Shown here piece after piece: positions 1-7,280 of a stretch of DNA of 64,000 nt (positions within the stretch are counted from its first letter, which is position 1; every line of letters begins with the position of its first letter). The translations under genes and the position numbers were made by a program. The notes under the pieces are model-generated. The model did not search any database and was not told where the DNA came from. It saw only the letters and a list, made by a program, of their open reading frames with translations. Where the stretch lies: positions 62,001 through 126,000 of the forward strand of contig CAJTOH010000001.1 in assembly GCA_910577685.1 (NCBI GenBank), given 5' to 3'. The stretch comes from an uncultured Dorea sp. Its GTDB lineage: Bacteria; Bacillota; Clostridia; Lachnospirales; Lachnospiraceae.

Positions 1-1176
1 TTCGAGGTGGTTCCCGGGATCTCTTCTTCCCTTGCGGTGCCTGCTTATAACGGGATTCCTGTGACCCACCGGGATTATGTCTCGGACGTACATATTATTA
101 CCGGACATCACCGGGCTGGAAAAAGCCAGACGATTCCTTATGAGGCGCTGGTTAAGACGAAAGGGACGCTGGTATTCCTGATGGGCGTAAGCGCGTTGGA
201 GGAGATTATGAACGGGCTTTGCAATGCCGGAATGGACGGGGATACGCCGGCAGCCATTCTGCAGCAGGGGACGACGGCAAAGCAGAGAAGAGTGGTGGCG
301 ACGGTAGGGACGCTGACTCAGATTGCAAGGGAGCAGCAGATCAAGGCGCCCGCTACGATTGTGGTGGGGGAGGTGTGCAGGCTGGCGGATCAGTTTGCAT
401 GGTATCCGAAACTGCCGTTGTTCGGAGAGAAGTTTCTTGTTACCCGGCCTTACGGCCGGGATACCAGCCTGCAGGAGCGTTTGAGGGAGCTGGGGGCGGA
501 GGTGCTTACCGCGCCGACGATTCGGACGGAGCCGGTTAGGGAAGAGGCTCTGCTTCGGGCGATTGAGACGGAGATGAAACGGCTTTTCCGGTATCAGGTG
601 CTGGCGTTCACTTCGCCTTACGGGGTAGAGCGGTTTTTTGAGCTTTTGTTGGAACATGGCATGGATATACGGGCGGTGTCGCATATGAGGTTTGCGGCGA
701 TCGGGCAGGGAACGGCGGCAAAGTTGAGAGAGCGGGGAATCTGCGCGGACTTTGTGCCGGAACATTTTGACGGAGAGTCGCTTGGGAGACTGCTTGCCGG
801 AACTTTGGAGGACGGGGCGAGGATTTTGCTTGCCAGATCTTTGCGGGGAGGAAAGGAGATCTTAGAGGAGATCGAGAAGAATCCGATGCTTGGGTATGTG
901 GATTTGGCGGTTTATGATACGCTGGTTTCGATGGAGACAGAGGAGATGCTGCGTTCCTTTATGCGGACCGGGACGGTGACTGGGGTGATATTTACCAGTA
1001 GTTCTACAGTGGAAGGGTTCTGCCGGATGATGGGGGATTATCCGTATGGGACGGTGAAGGCTGTGTGTATGGGGGAGAAGACGGTGAAGGAGGCGAGGGC
1101 TGCGGGGATGGCGGCGAGGGCTGCGAAGAATGCGACGGTTGAGGCGCTGATTGAGTGTGTGATGGGGGAAGTATAG
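1..1176 (+). CDS. cobA: Uroporphyrinogen-III C-methyltransferase / uroporphyrinogen-III synthase fusion (5' truncated by window edge)
   Basis: Bifunctional enzyme of siroheme/corrinoid synthesis. The HemD part cyclises hydroxymethylbilane to uroporphyrinogen III and the CobA part methylates it to precorrin-2. The frame is open from base 1 and begins F-E-V-V-P-G-I-S-S, the conserved SAM-methyltransferase motif, so the true start lies upstream. The methyltransferase part continues to about residue 135 and includes PAAILQQGTTAKQR. From LVTRPYGRDTS onward (about residues 145-390) the sequence matches HemD, including FTSPYGVERFF and FTSSSTVEGF. CobA-HemD fusions are common in Clostridia. The sulfite-reductase-like fusion at 28559 would use siroheme. 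A hairpin follows directly. Confidence 0.93.
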   Translation, partial: FEVVPGISSSLAVPAYNGIPVTHRDYVSDVHIITGHHRAGKSQTIPYEALVKTKGTLVFLMGVSALEEIMNGLCNAGMDGDTPAAILQQGTTAKQRRVVATVGTLTQIAREQQIKAPATIVVGEVCRLADQFAWYPKLPLFGEKFLVTRPYGRDTSLQERLRELGAEVLTAPTIRTEPVREEALLRAIETEMKRLFRYQVLAFTSPYGVERFFELLLEHGMDIRAVSHMRFAAIGQGTAAKLRERGICADFVPEHFDGESLGRLLAGTLEDGARILLARSLRGGKEILEEIEKNPMLGYVDLAVYDTLVSMETEEMLRSFMRTGTVTGVIFTSSSTVEGFCRMMGDYPYGTVKAVCMGEKTVKEARAAGMAARAAKNATVEALIECVMGEV

Positions 1177-1181
1177 GTACA

Positions 1182-1230
1182 TTCCGCCCTGCCAGAACTG
1201 TATTGAAGGTAATATTCTGGCAGGGCGGAA
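1182..1230 (+). terminator. Strong hairpin after cobA-hemD
   Basis: TTCCGCCCTGCCAGAA at 1182-1197 pairs perfectly with TTCTGGCAGGGCGGAA at 1215-1230, a 16-bp stem with a 17-nt loop, six bases after the stop codon. There is no immediate T-run (TACTTTTT comes about 10 nt later). It probably terminates transcription or protects the mRNA end. It may also serve the minus-strand remnant at 1240. Confidence 0.65.
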
Positions 1231-1239
1231 GAGCTTGCG

Positions 1240-1566
1240 TTACTTTTTAACATATGTCTCAATTATGCACTGGTGCTGTTTTTGCGTTTTTGAATAATTA
1301 ATTCCTACAAGCAGAATTTCTCCAGTGTAGTTTTCCAACGTCCTTATATAATTTTGTTCTTTCATCTGTTCAATAGCCGTTTCGGCAGATTTATTCCATT
1401 TCAGCTCCATCATCAAGGCAGGCAACTCCGGATTATTGCTCATTAAGTTCATTCCATTTTTTGCGTTTTGTCGCTTTTGAAAATTCACTTCGAATCTATC
1501 TACATATATTTCCAAATTTAAAGCAACATGAAAAGCGCTGTTGTTTGGATTAACAAAGATTCCCAT
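1240..1566 (-). pseudogene. Remnant of an AAA-ATPase-like / PD-(D/E)XK nuclease gene (ends kept, middle deleted)
   Basis: 108 codons. The start, MGIFVNPNNSAFHVAL with EIYVDR, looks like the N-terminus of the AAA-ATPase-like family (usually followed by the Walker motifs). The second half, with LMMELKWNKSAETAIEQMKE and GEILLVGINY, looks like the C-terminal PD-(D/E)XK domain of the same family, where ELKW carries the E-x-K of the nuclease site. Full members are about 500-570 residues, so roughly 400 residues have been lost in frame. A ribosome binding site (AAGGAGG on the minus strand) still precedes the start. Other relics of this broad family lie at 14605, 17417 and 31233. Assignment rests on motif recognition. 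Confidence 0.7.
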
Positions 1567-1775
1567 GCTTAATGTTGCCTCCTTTTGGATTTATTTATAA
1601 TAGATGTTGTTTTTGTGTTTCTTGTATTTTATCATCATTTTATCAGGAATACAATAAGACGAAGGGGGCGGGGAGTCTGGTTTTGTATCTGCAATTATGC
1701 GGTTTTGTTGGAGAATATTCGATTAGTCGTGTGAAGTATCGGGATGTTTTGAGATATATAATATTATAAATTAAA

Positions 1776-1809
1776 GCCATTACGAAAAAGTATACTTTTT
1801 CGTAATGGC
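1776..1809. repeat. 34-bp perfect palindrome
   Basis: The half-site GCCATTACGAAAAAGTA (1776-1792) is followed immediately by its exact reverse complement (1793-1809), centred on GTATAC with no spacer. It sits in an otherwise gene-free stretch between the AAA remnant and the manA remnant. Without a loop it is a poor terminator. A dimeric-protein site or the scar of an inserted element are alternatives. Confidence 0.7.
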
Positions 1810-1937
1810 AAATTCTCTGTAAATTCTTAATCATTCTAATATACTATCGACAATAAGTCAATAAACTTAATCCCTATTTTTTGTAATATTTGTCTATAAT
1901 TTAGTAGAAATACAGTTGGGCAAGAAGATCTGCTTCC

Positions 1938-2267
1938 ATGACAAACAGAAATATCCACTTGAATACTAACCTGAATTCCGCCTTTAATGATGATATAGAA
2001 TCTGCCGGAAAAGCGGAACCTTTCCTTCTGAAACCAGCCGGCAAAGCTTACCTGTGGGGCGGGAGCCGGCTGAAAGATGAATTTGCCAAGTAGCATCGGA
2101 CGGGATTTGCATCGGAGCTTTTATGCCGATGTAAATATTTTGAGGTATGCCGGATTATCATAAATACGGAAAGAAACAGGCAGATGACAGACGTATCTTT
2201 TTCCCGGCCAATTCCGTAAGCGTAAAAATACATGGAAAAGCCCAGTTTCTTGACATCAGAGTCTAGC
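1938..2267 (+). pseudogene. Probable mannose-6-phosphate isomerase (manA) remnant
   Basis: From 1938 an open frame runs to a stop at 2091 and contains EPFLLKPAGKAYLWGGSRLK, which closely resembles the start of class I mannose-6-phosphate isomerases. After the stop, another frame (about 2147-2267) reads FFPANSVSVKIHGKAQFLDI and ends with a stop, resembling the C-terminal beta-strand region of such enzymes. The roughly 250 residues in between are missing. The rest of 1567-2457 shows only the palindrome at 1776 and AT-rich sequence. Functional protein is not expected. The N-terminal match is stronger than the C-terminal one. Confidence 0.55.
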
Positions 2268-2457
2268 ATATATGGAATGGCGATATTTCTCAGGCTCTAA
2301 ATTTCTAATAGCTATCGTTGAATTTTAGACTAAAATAATATATACTTGAAAAAGTATAAAAATAGTTCCCTCTTTATGAAAAATGGCAACTTTACACAAA
2401 TAGTACTCGTGAAGGATGGAAACTTTAGGATACTTTAGAATAGAAAAGGAGAGTCTT

Positions 2458-2925
2458 ATGGTAAAAGTATTATTCGTCTGTCTGGGAAATATCTGCCGTT
2501 CCCCCATGGCAGAATTTGTGTTCCGCGACATGGTTTCAAAACGAGGTCTGGCAGACCGGTTCTATATCGCCTCCGCCGCTACAAGCAGCGAAGAACTGGG
2601 CAATCCTGTCCACTACGGGACGACAGGGAAATTAAAGGAATACGGTATCAGCACGAAAGGCAAATATGCAGTTCAGCTAAAAAAGAGAGATTATAGTGAA
2701 TACGACTATATTCTTGGCATGGAGGAACGAAACATCCGCGGAATTAACCGGATCTTCGGTTCGGATCCCGAGCATAAGGTTTCTATGCTTTTGGATTTTA
2801 CCGAACGTCCGAGAGATATTGCGGATCCATGGTACACAGGAAATTTCGACAAGACGTATGACGATATTCTGGAAGGCTGCGAAGGGTTCCTGAATTATCT
2901 CATCAGCGGGAATCATTTAAAATAA
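2458..2925 (+). CDS. Low-molecular-weight protein-tyrosine phosphatase
   Basis: Cytoplasmic cysteine phosphatase of 155 residues, the normal family size. The P-loop CLGNICRS begins at residue 8 with catalytic Cys8 and Arg14. The general acid is in the late DPWYTG motif (about Asp123). The ATG at 2458 is chosen over an upstream ATG at 2416 because it follows AAAAGGAGAG at ideal spacing and places MVKVLFVCLGN at the N-terminus, as in the family. Such enzymes dephosphorylate tyrosine or arginine residues on proteins, often in capsule or stress regulation; the substrate here is unknown. It lies 16 bp upstream of the DAHP synthase and is probably co-transcribed with it. Confidence 0.92.
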   Translation: MVKVLFVCLGNICRSPMAEFVFRDMVSKRGLADRFYIASAATSSEELGNPVHYGTTGKLKEYGISTKGKYAVQLKKRDYSEYDYILGMEERNIRGINRIFGSDPEHKVSMLLDFTERPRDIADPWYTGNFDKTYDDILEGCEGFLNYLISGNHLK

Positions 2926-2941
2926 TCGGGGAGGAAAAAGC

Positions 2942-3973
2942 ATGTCAATGAAGATAAACCACGAGCTGCCGGTACCGGAGACGTTAAAAGCTCAATATCC
3001 GCTTTCAGAAAGAGTCAGGGAGAGCAAGCGGAAGAGGGACGAAGAGATTCGGAATATATTTACAGGGAATTCGGACAAGTTTGTTGTCCTTGTAGGTCCG
3101 TGTTCGGCGGATAATGAGGAATCTGTATGTGAATATGTGAGTCGTTTAAAGAAAGTGTCAGATCAGGTGTCGGATCGCCTGATGGTGATACCGAGAGTCT
3201 ACACAAACAAGCCGAGGACTACGGGAGAAGGGTACAAAGGGATGTTGCATCAGCCGGACCCGGAGAAAGATCCCGACCTGCTGGCAGGAATCATTGCAAT
3301 CCGCAAGATGCATATACGGGTGATGGAGGAAACCGGACTGTCGGCGGCAGATGAGATGCTTTACCCGGAGAACCGGAGCTATCTGGACGATGTCCTGTCA
3401 TACGAGGCCGTGGGTGCAAGGTCGGTAGAGAACCAGCAGCACCGCCTGACAGCGAGCGGAATGGATATTCCTGTTGGGATGAAGAATCCTACCAGCGGCG
3501 ACCTGTCTGTGATGCTGAACTCCGTAACAGCGGCGCAGCATCCCCACAGATTCATATATCGGGGCTGCGACGTGGAAACCGATGGAAATGAGCTGGCGCA
3601 TACCATACTGCGTGGAGGAGTAGATAAGTACGGTAAGAATATTCCGAACTATCACTATGAAGACCTTGCCCGTCTTTCTGAAATGTACGGAAAATGGGAG
3701 CTTAAGAATCCCGCTGTAATTGTGGACGTGAACCATTCTAACTCCAGCAAGCAGTACAAAGAGCAGATGCGTATCGTCAGCGAGGTGATGCACAGCAGGA
3801 ACTATAATCCTGAACTTAAGAGGCTGGTGAAAGGAGTCATGATTGAAAGTTATCTGGTGGAAGGGAGACAGGACATAACGGAGAACCTGACGTATGGACA
3901 GTCCATCACAGATCCATGTATTGGATGGGAGGATACGGAACGGCTGCTATATGATATAGCGGAGAAATGCTGA
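2942..3973 (+). CDS. aroF: 3-deoxy-7-phosphoheptulonate (DAHP) synthase, class I
   Basis: First enzyme of the shikimate pathway; condenses phosphoenolpyruvate with erythrose-4-phosphate. It has 343 residues, matching the AroF/AroG/AroH type. Recognisable blocks are LVGPCSADNEESV (phosphate/PEP site), RVYTNKPRTTGEGYKG, GMKNPTSGDL and VDVNHSNSSKQ. No extra ACT or chorismate-mutase domain is present. The start follows GGGGAGGAAAAAGC. The isozyme (Phe, Tyr or Trp sensitive) cannot be told by eye, so the symbol is generic. A terminator-like hairpin follows at 4009. Confidence 0.93.
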   Translation: MSMKINHELPVPETLKAQYPLSERVRESKRKRDEEIRNIFTGNSDKFVVLVGPCSADNEESVCEYVSRLKKVSDQVSDRLMVIPRVYTNKPRTTGEGYKGMLHQPDPEKDPDLLAGIIAIRKMHIRVMEETGLSAADEMLYPENRSYLDDVLSYEAVGARSVENQQHRLTASGMDIPVGMKNPTSGDLSVMLNSVTAAQHPHRFIYRGCDVETDGNELAHTILRGGVDKYGKNIPNYHYEDLARLSEMYGKWELKNPAVIVDVNHSNSSKQYKEQMRIVSEVMHSRNYNPELKRLVKGVMIESYLVEGRQDITENLTYGQSITDPCIGWEDTERLLYDIAEKC

Positions 3974-4008
3974 GAATATAAAGGGTTATAATAAAATAAT
4001 AGAGATGA

Positions 4009-4049
4009 AGCAGATTGCGTGAAGAAAGAATCATGTAATCTGCTTTTTT
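4009..4049 (+). terminator. Rho-independent terminator after aroF
   Basis: AGCAGATT (4009-4016) pairs with AATCTGCT (4037-4044) across a 20-nt loop and runs into TTTTTT. It lies 35 bp after the aroF stop codon. Confidence 0.6.
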
Positions 4050-4367
4050 GTGGAAACATAAGAAACATAGATTCTCAAATACACGGAGAAGGACAGAGAA
4101 TAATCATCGTGTGTATGACCAGAAGGCGTTGGAGGGTTTATGGCAGATTTTGGGTTGAAAGACATAAAACAGCTATTGAAACTTCCAAATATTTCATTGG
4201 TTCTGGCGGGTGGAATACCCCAGAAGCCGGAAGAACACAGCGGAAAAACTTATGTAAGATATATTGAAGAAATGAGGGGAGAAATACAAAAGGAAATTTG
4301 TCTTTATTGTCAATTATATTGTATAATGGTGTGTGTAACAGAAGCAAAGGAAAAAGAGGAGGACAAA
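4050..4367. other. Gene-poor stretch upstream of the membrane protein
   Basis: The downstream reading frame is open back to 4140, but the intervening translation lacks a ribosome binding site at its first ATG and resembles nothing recognisable. A short open stretch before it (VYDQKALEGLWQILG, then a stop) suggests decayed coding sequence. No clear promoter was picked out. Confidence 0.35.
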
Positions 4368-5174
4368 ATGATAGATTTAATGAAGAAGAATGATGTAAGA
4401 AAGTTGGCAATAGTGGCCGTGGCAATGGTGATAATGATCCTTTCTATGACGGTTCTTTCAAAAGCGGCAAGCGACCCGGGAAATCACAAAAAAACGATAG
4501 AGTCGTTAGATGAGAAAAAAGCGGACGTCTTGAAACTAACGGCATCAACAGCGGCGGCCGCGACGGCGATTGCAGCAATTCCCGGAGATTCGACAACGCC
4601 TGTGGCGAATAAACTGGCGGATATGACTTCATACTTTTTGGTTATCCTAATGGTAATCTTTCTGGAAAAATATTTGGTTACACTTACGGGATACGCGGCA
4701 TTTTTTATATTAATTCCGGCAGCCTGCATCTTATTTGCAGCAGGAATATGCCTAAACAAAACATTTTTGAAGGCGCTGGCAGCAAAAACGGCAGTGTTCG
4801 GGATTGTCATATATATGATTATTCCGTTAAGCATGAAAGTCTCTTCGATGATAGAAGAAACGTACGAGTCGACGCTGGAAACGACTGTGAAAGAGGCGCA
4901 GGATATAGCGGACGAAATAAATGATAACACGGACTCAGAGGGGAATATTATCGATAAGTTTCTGTCGAAACTCAAAGACGGAGTGTCGGGATTGATGAAA
5001 AAGGGAGAAAAGCTCTTAAACCAGTTTATTGAAGTGGTTGCCGTAATGATGGTAACATCCTGCCTTATTCCGATTGTTGTGCTGCTGTTTATGATCTGGT
5101 TTGTACGGGTATTATTTGGAGTACAGATTAATGTACCGAAAGAATTGCCTAACAGATTCAAGAATACCGGCTAA
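4368..5174 (+). CDS. Multi-pass membrane protein of unknown function
   Basis: 268 residues. I do not recognise the family. The ATG at 4368 follows AGAGGAGGACAAA, a very strong ribosome binding site, so the longer in-frame start at 4140 is rejected. Hydrophobic segments lie at about residues 12-32, 88-106, 109-129, 141-158 and 222-251. Between the fourth and fifth is a charged, helical loop (about 160-220, ETTVKEAQDIADEIND), probably extracytoplasmic. The first segment ends in SKAAS, which could be a signal-peptidase site. It stands alone between a terminator and the truncated spoIIID copy. Confidence 0.75.
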   Translation: MIDLMKKNDVRKLAIVAVAMVIMILSMTVLSKAASDPGNHKKTIESLDEKKADVLKLTASTAAAATAIAAIPGDSTTPVANKLADMTSYFLVILMVIFLEKYLVTLTGYAAFFILIPAACILFAAGICLNKTFLKALAAKTAVFGIVIYMIIPLSMKVSSMIEETYESTLETTVKEAQDIADEINDNTDSEGNIIDKFLSKLKDGVSGLMKKGEKLLNQFIEVVAVMMVTSCLIPIVVLLFMIWFVRVLFGVQINVPKELPNRFKNTG

Positions 5175-5198
5175 GGTTTCATGGATCTACGAAAAAAG

Positions 5199-5227
5199 GA
5201 ATATGAAAATGAACCCTTGCATACATT
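5199..5227 (+). promoter_or_regulatory. Sigma-E-type promoter of truncated spoIIID copy 1
   Basis: GAATATG (5199-5205), 14 nt, then CATACATT (5220-5227). This fits the sporulation sigma-E consensus (-35 near GHATATT, -10 CATACA-T). The identical elements and spacing precede the other spoIIID copies at 14267 and 18388. The downstream leader (TTGCATACATTGT...ACAATGAGTGCA) can also fold into a hairpin just before the ribosome binding site. Confidence 0.7.
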
Positions 5228-5256
5228 GTAAAAACAATGAGTGCAGGGGTAAATAA

Positions 5257-5388
5257 ATGAAGGATTATATCGAGGAAAGGGCAGTAGAGATTGCATATTA
5301 TATCATTGAAAATAAGGCGACAGTGAGGCAGACGGCGAAGGCGTTTGGGGTAAGTAAGAGTACCATACATATGGTTGTAACAAAATAG
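5257..5388 (+). pseudogene. Truncated spoIIID copy 1 (first 41 codons)
   Basis: 43-codon frame whose first 40 residues (MKDYIEERAVEIAYYIIEN and on to KSTIH) equal those of the intact SpoIIID at 18446. It then diverges to MVVTK and stops. DNA differences from the intact gene over this part are all synonymous. It keeps the helix-turn-helix (RQTAKAFGVSKSTIH) but lacks the C-terminal basic region that SpoIIID needs for full DNA binding. Promoter and ribosome binding site (GCAGGGGT) are intact, so a short peptide could still be made in the mother cell. Confidence 0.85.
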
Positions 5389-5422
5389 AATGGTTAATAT
5401 GGAGAATCAAATAGATATCATG

Positions 5423-5463
5423 AGCCAGCTCTGGGAATACGGAATGTATTCTCAGAGCTGGCT
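5423..5463 (+). terminator. Hairpin between truncated spoIIID copy 1 and the AAA gene
   Basis: AGCCAGCTCTGGGAATAC (5423-5440) pairs with GTATTCTCAGAGCTGGCT (5446-5463) over 18 positions with one G-T wobble and a 5-nt loop, followed by TTGCTT. A hairpin of the same architecture but different sequence sits at the matching place in copy 2 (14491). Confidence 0.65.
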
Positions 5464-5487
5464 TTGCTTATGACCAATGGAAACGGA

Positions 5488-5516
5488 TTGTGAAACAGCA
5501 AGAGATAGGGTATAAT
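5488..5516 (+). promoter_or_regulatory. Sigma-A promoter of the AAA-ATPase/nuclease gene
   Basis: TTGTGA (5488-5493), 17 nt, TATAAT (5511-5516), preceded by GGG directly before the -10. The same TTGTGA/TTGTGG and GGGTATAATATG arrangement recurs upstream of the two decayed relatives at 14550 and 17361. Confidence 0.75.
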
Positions 5517-5548
5517 ATGGAAAACGGCATTATAACGGAGGGGTGATG

Positions 5549-7246
5549 ATGAAGAAACCATTACCGATAGGTGTTGATAATTTTGAAAAACTAATAAAAG
5601 ACGGTTATTGCTATATAGATAAGACTATGTTTATCAAGGAACTGCTGGATTTAAAAGGAGAAGTAAATCTATTTATTCGTCCAAGAAGATTTGGTAAGAC
5701 ATTGAACTTGAGTATGCTGCGATACTTTTTTGAAGATACGGGAGAGACAAAGAAAAATGAGGAGAATAAATCGCTTTTCCAAGGCTTAAAGATTATGGAA
5801 CAGGGTGAAGAATATACGGAACATATGGGGGACTACCCGGTTATTAACCTGACACTGAAATCAACGAAACAGCCTAGTTTTGAATCCGCATATAGTAAGC
5901 TTAGGAAAGCAATCGCAGACGAATTCCAAAGACATCAATATATACTGGCGGACGGAAAAATAAATGAAGAAGATAAGAAACTGTTCCGGAAGATTGCCGA
6001 CCGGAGGGCGGGATATGATGACTATTCCGGAGCGTTAGAATTTTTGAGCAAATGTCTTTATCAGGCGACGGAGAAAAAGTCGGTTATCTTGATAGACGAG
6101 TATGACGTGCCGCTTGAGAATGCTTATTTTCGAGGTTTTTATGAGGAGATGGTAGATTTTATCCGGTCATTATTTGAATCTGCGTTAAAGACGAATGATT
6201 ATCTGCAGATTGCGGTTATTACCGGGTGCCTGAGGATTTCAAAGGAGAGTATATTTACCGGGCTGAATCATCTCAATATTATATCGATTCTTGATAAAAA
6301 ATACAGTGAGTATTTTGGGTTTACGGAGGAAGAAGTTCACCGGATGATGTCTTATTATGAAGTGGAAAGCCGTTTTTCGACAATGAAAGAATGGTATGAT
6401 GGATATCTATTTGGTGATATGGAAGTTTATAACCCATGGAGCGTGATTAAGTTTTTATATGATCTATATTCAGATGTAGGAGCATTTCCACATCCGTATT
6501 GGATTAATACCAGTTCTAACGACATTATAAAAGAGTTGATAGTCAGAGCTGACCGTGAAACAAAAGGGCAGATTGAAAGGCTCTTAGAGGGAGGAACTTT
6601 AGACATCCAAGTTCATGAAGAAGTTACCTATGAGGATATGTATAGTAACGGAGAGAACTTGTGGAATTTTCTCTATTTTACAGGGTATCTTACAAAAGAG
6701 AGTGAATATTTTAAGGAATCTTCTATCTTTTTACGAGCGCGTATACCTAATATAGAAGTAAAAACAATTTATCAGAATACGATTCTGAATTGGCTGAAAG
6801 CTGTTATAAAGAAAGAAGATTTTCATGATCTGTATCTGGCAATGGAAGAGGGGGACGCCCAGAAGATGACAGATATATTAAATGGTCAGCTTTTCCGTAC
6901 CATTAGTTTCTACGACAGTGCGGAAAACTTTTACCATGGTTTCCTGACAGGAATAATGAGCCAGAGTGAGAATTATCTGGTGAAATCGAATCGTGAAATG
7001 GGAAAGGGTCGTTCTGATATTCTGGTGAAAAGCCCGTCTCTTAGAGGAAGATCATTTGTTTTAGAATTGAAAGTATCTGGTTCGATCGCTGATTTGGAAA
7101 ATGATGCAGAAAAGGCGCTGCAGCAAATATATGATAAAAGATATATGGAAGAACTGCGTGCGGAAGGATATCGTAAGATTGATTGTTATGGGATATCATT
7201 TTTCCGAAAGGATTGCGAGGTACGGTTTGGGAAAGGACAAGATTAG
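5549..7246 (+). CDS. AAA-ATPase-like protein with C-terminal PD-(D/E)XK nuclease domain
   Basis: 565 residues; the only intact member of this family in the island. The N-terminal half is the AAA-ATPase-like domain: MKKPLPIGVDNFEKLI, DKTMFIKE, Walker A RPRRFGKTLNLSML and Walker B VILIDEYDVP. The C-terminal PD-(D/E)XK (DUF1703-type) domain shows GRSDILVKSP followed by VLELKVSGS, giving the D...E-x-K metal site. The family is abundant and multi-copy in gut anaerobes and its function is unproven; a defence or mobile-element role is inferred. GTG 5543 and ATG 5546 are also possible starts, but copy 2 at 14605 keeps only the MKK start. It has its own promoter and lies 35 bp before hsdM. Confidence 0.85.
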   Translation: MKKPLPIGVDNFEKLIKDGYCYIDKTMFIKELLDLKGEVNLFIRPRRFGKTLNLSMLRYFFEDTGETKKNEENKSLFQGLKIMEQGEEYTEHMGDYPVINLTLKSTKQPSFESAYSKLRKAIADEFQRHQYILADGKINEEDKKLFRKIADRRAGYDDYSGALEFLSKCLYQATEKKSVILIDEYDVPLENAYFRGFYEEMVDFIRSLFESALKTNDYLQIAVITGCLRISKESIFTGLNHLNIISILDKKYSEYFGFTEEEVHRMMSYYEVESRFSTMKEWYDGYLFGDMEVYNPWSVIKFLYDLYSDVGAFPHPYWINTSSNDIIKELIVRADRETKGQIERLLEGGTLDIQVHEEVTYEDMYSNGENLWNFLYFTGYLTKESEYFKESSIFLRARIPNIEVKTIYQNTILNWLKAVIKKEDFHDLYLAMEEGDAQKMTDILNGQLFRTISFYDSAENFYHGFLTGIMSQSENYLVKSNREMGKGRSDILVKSPSLRGRSFVLELKVSGSIADLENDAEKALQQIYDKRYMEELRAEGYRKIDCYGISFFRKDCEVRFGKGQD

Positions 7247-7280
7247 AACAAAATAGCAGACATAGTATGGAGATAATAGA

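Noticed and set aside
4140..4367. Upstream in-frame extension of the membrane protein gene (start at 4140)
   Set aside because: No ribosome binding site at 4140, while AGGAGG precedes ATG 4368; the extension would place 76 unrelated residues before the membrane segments.
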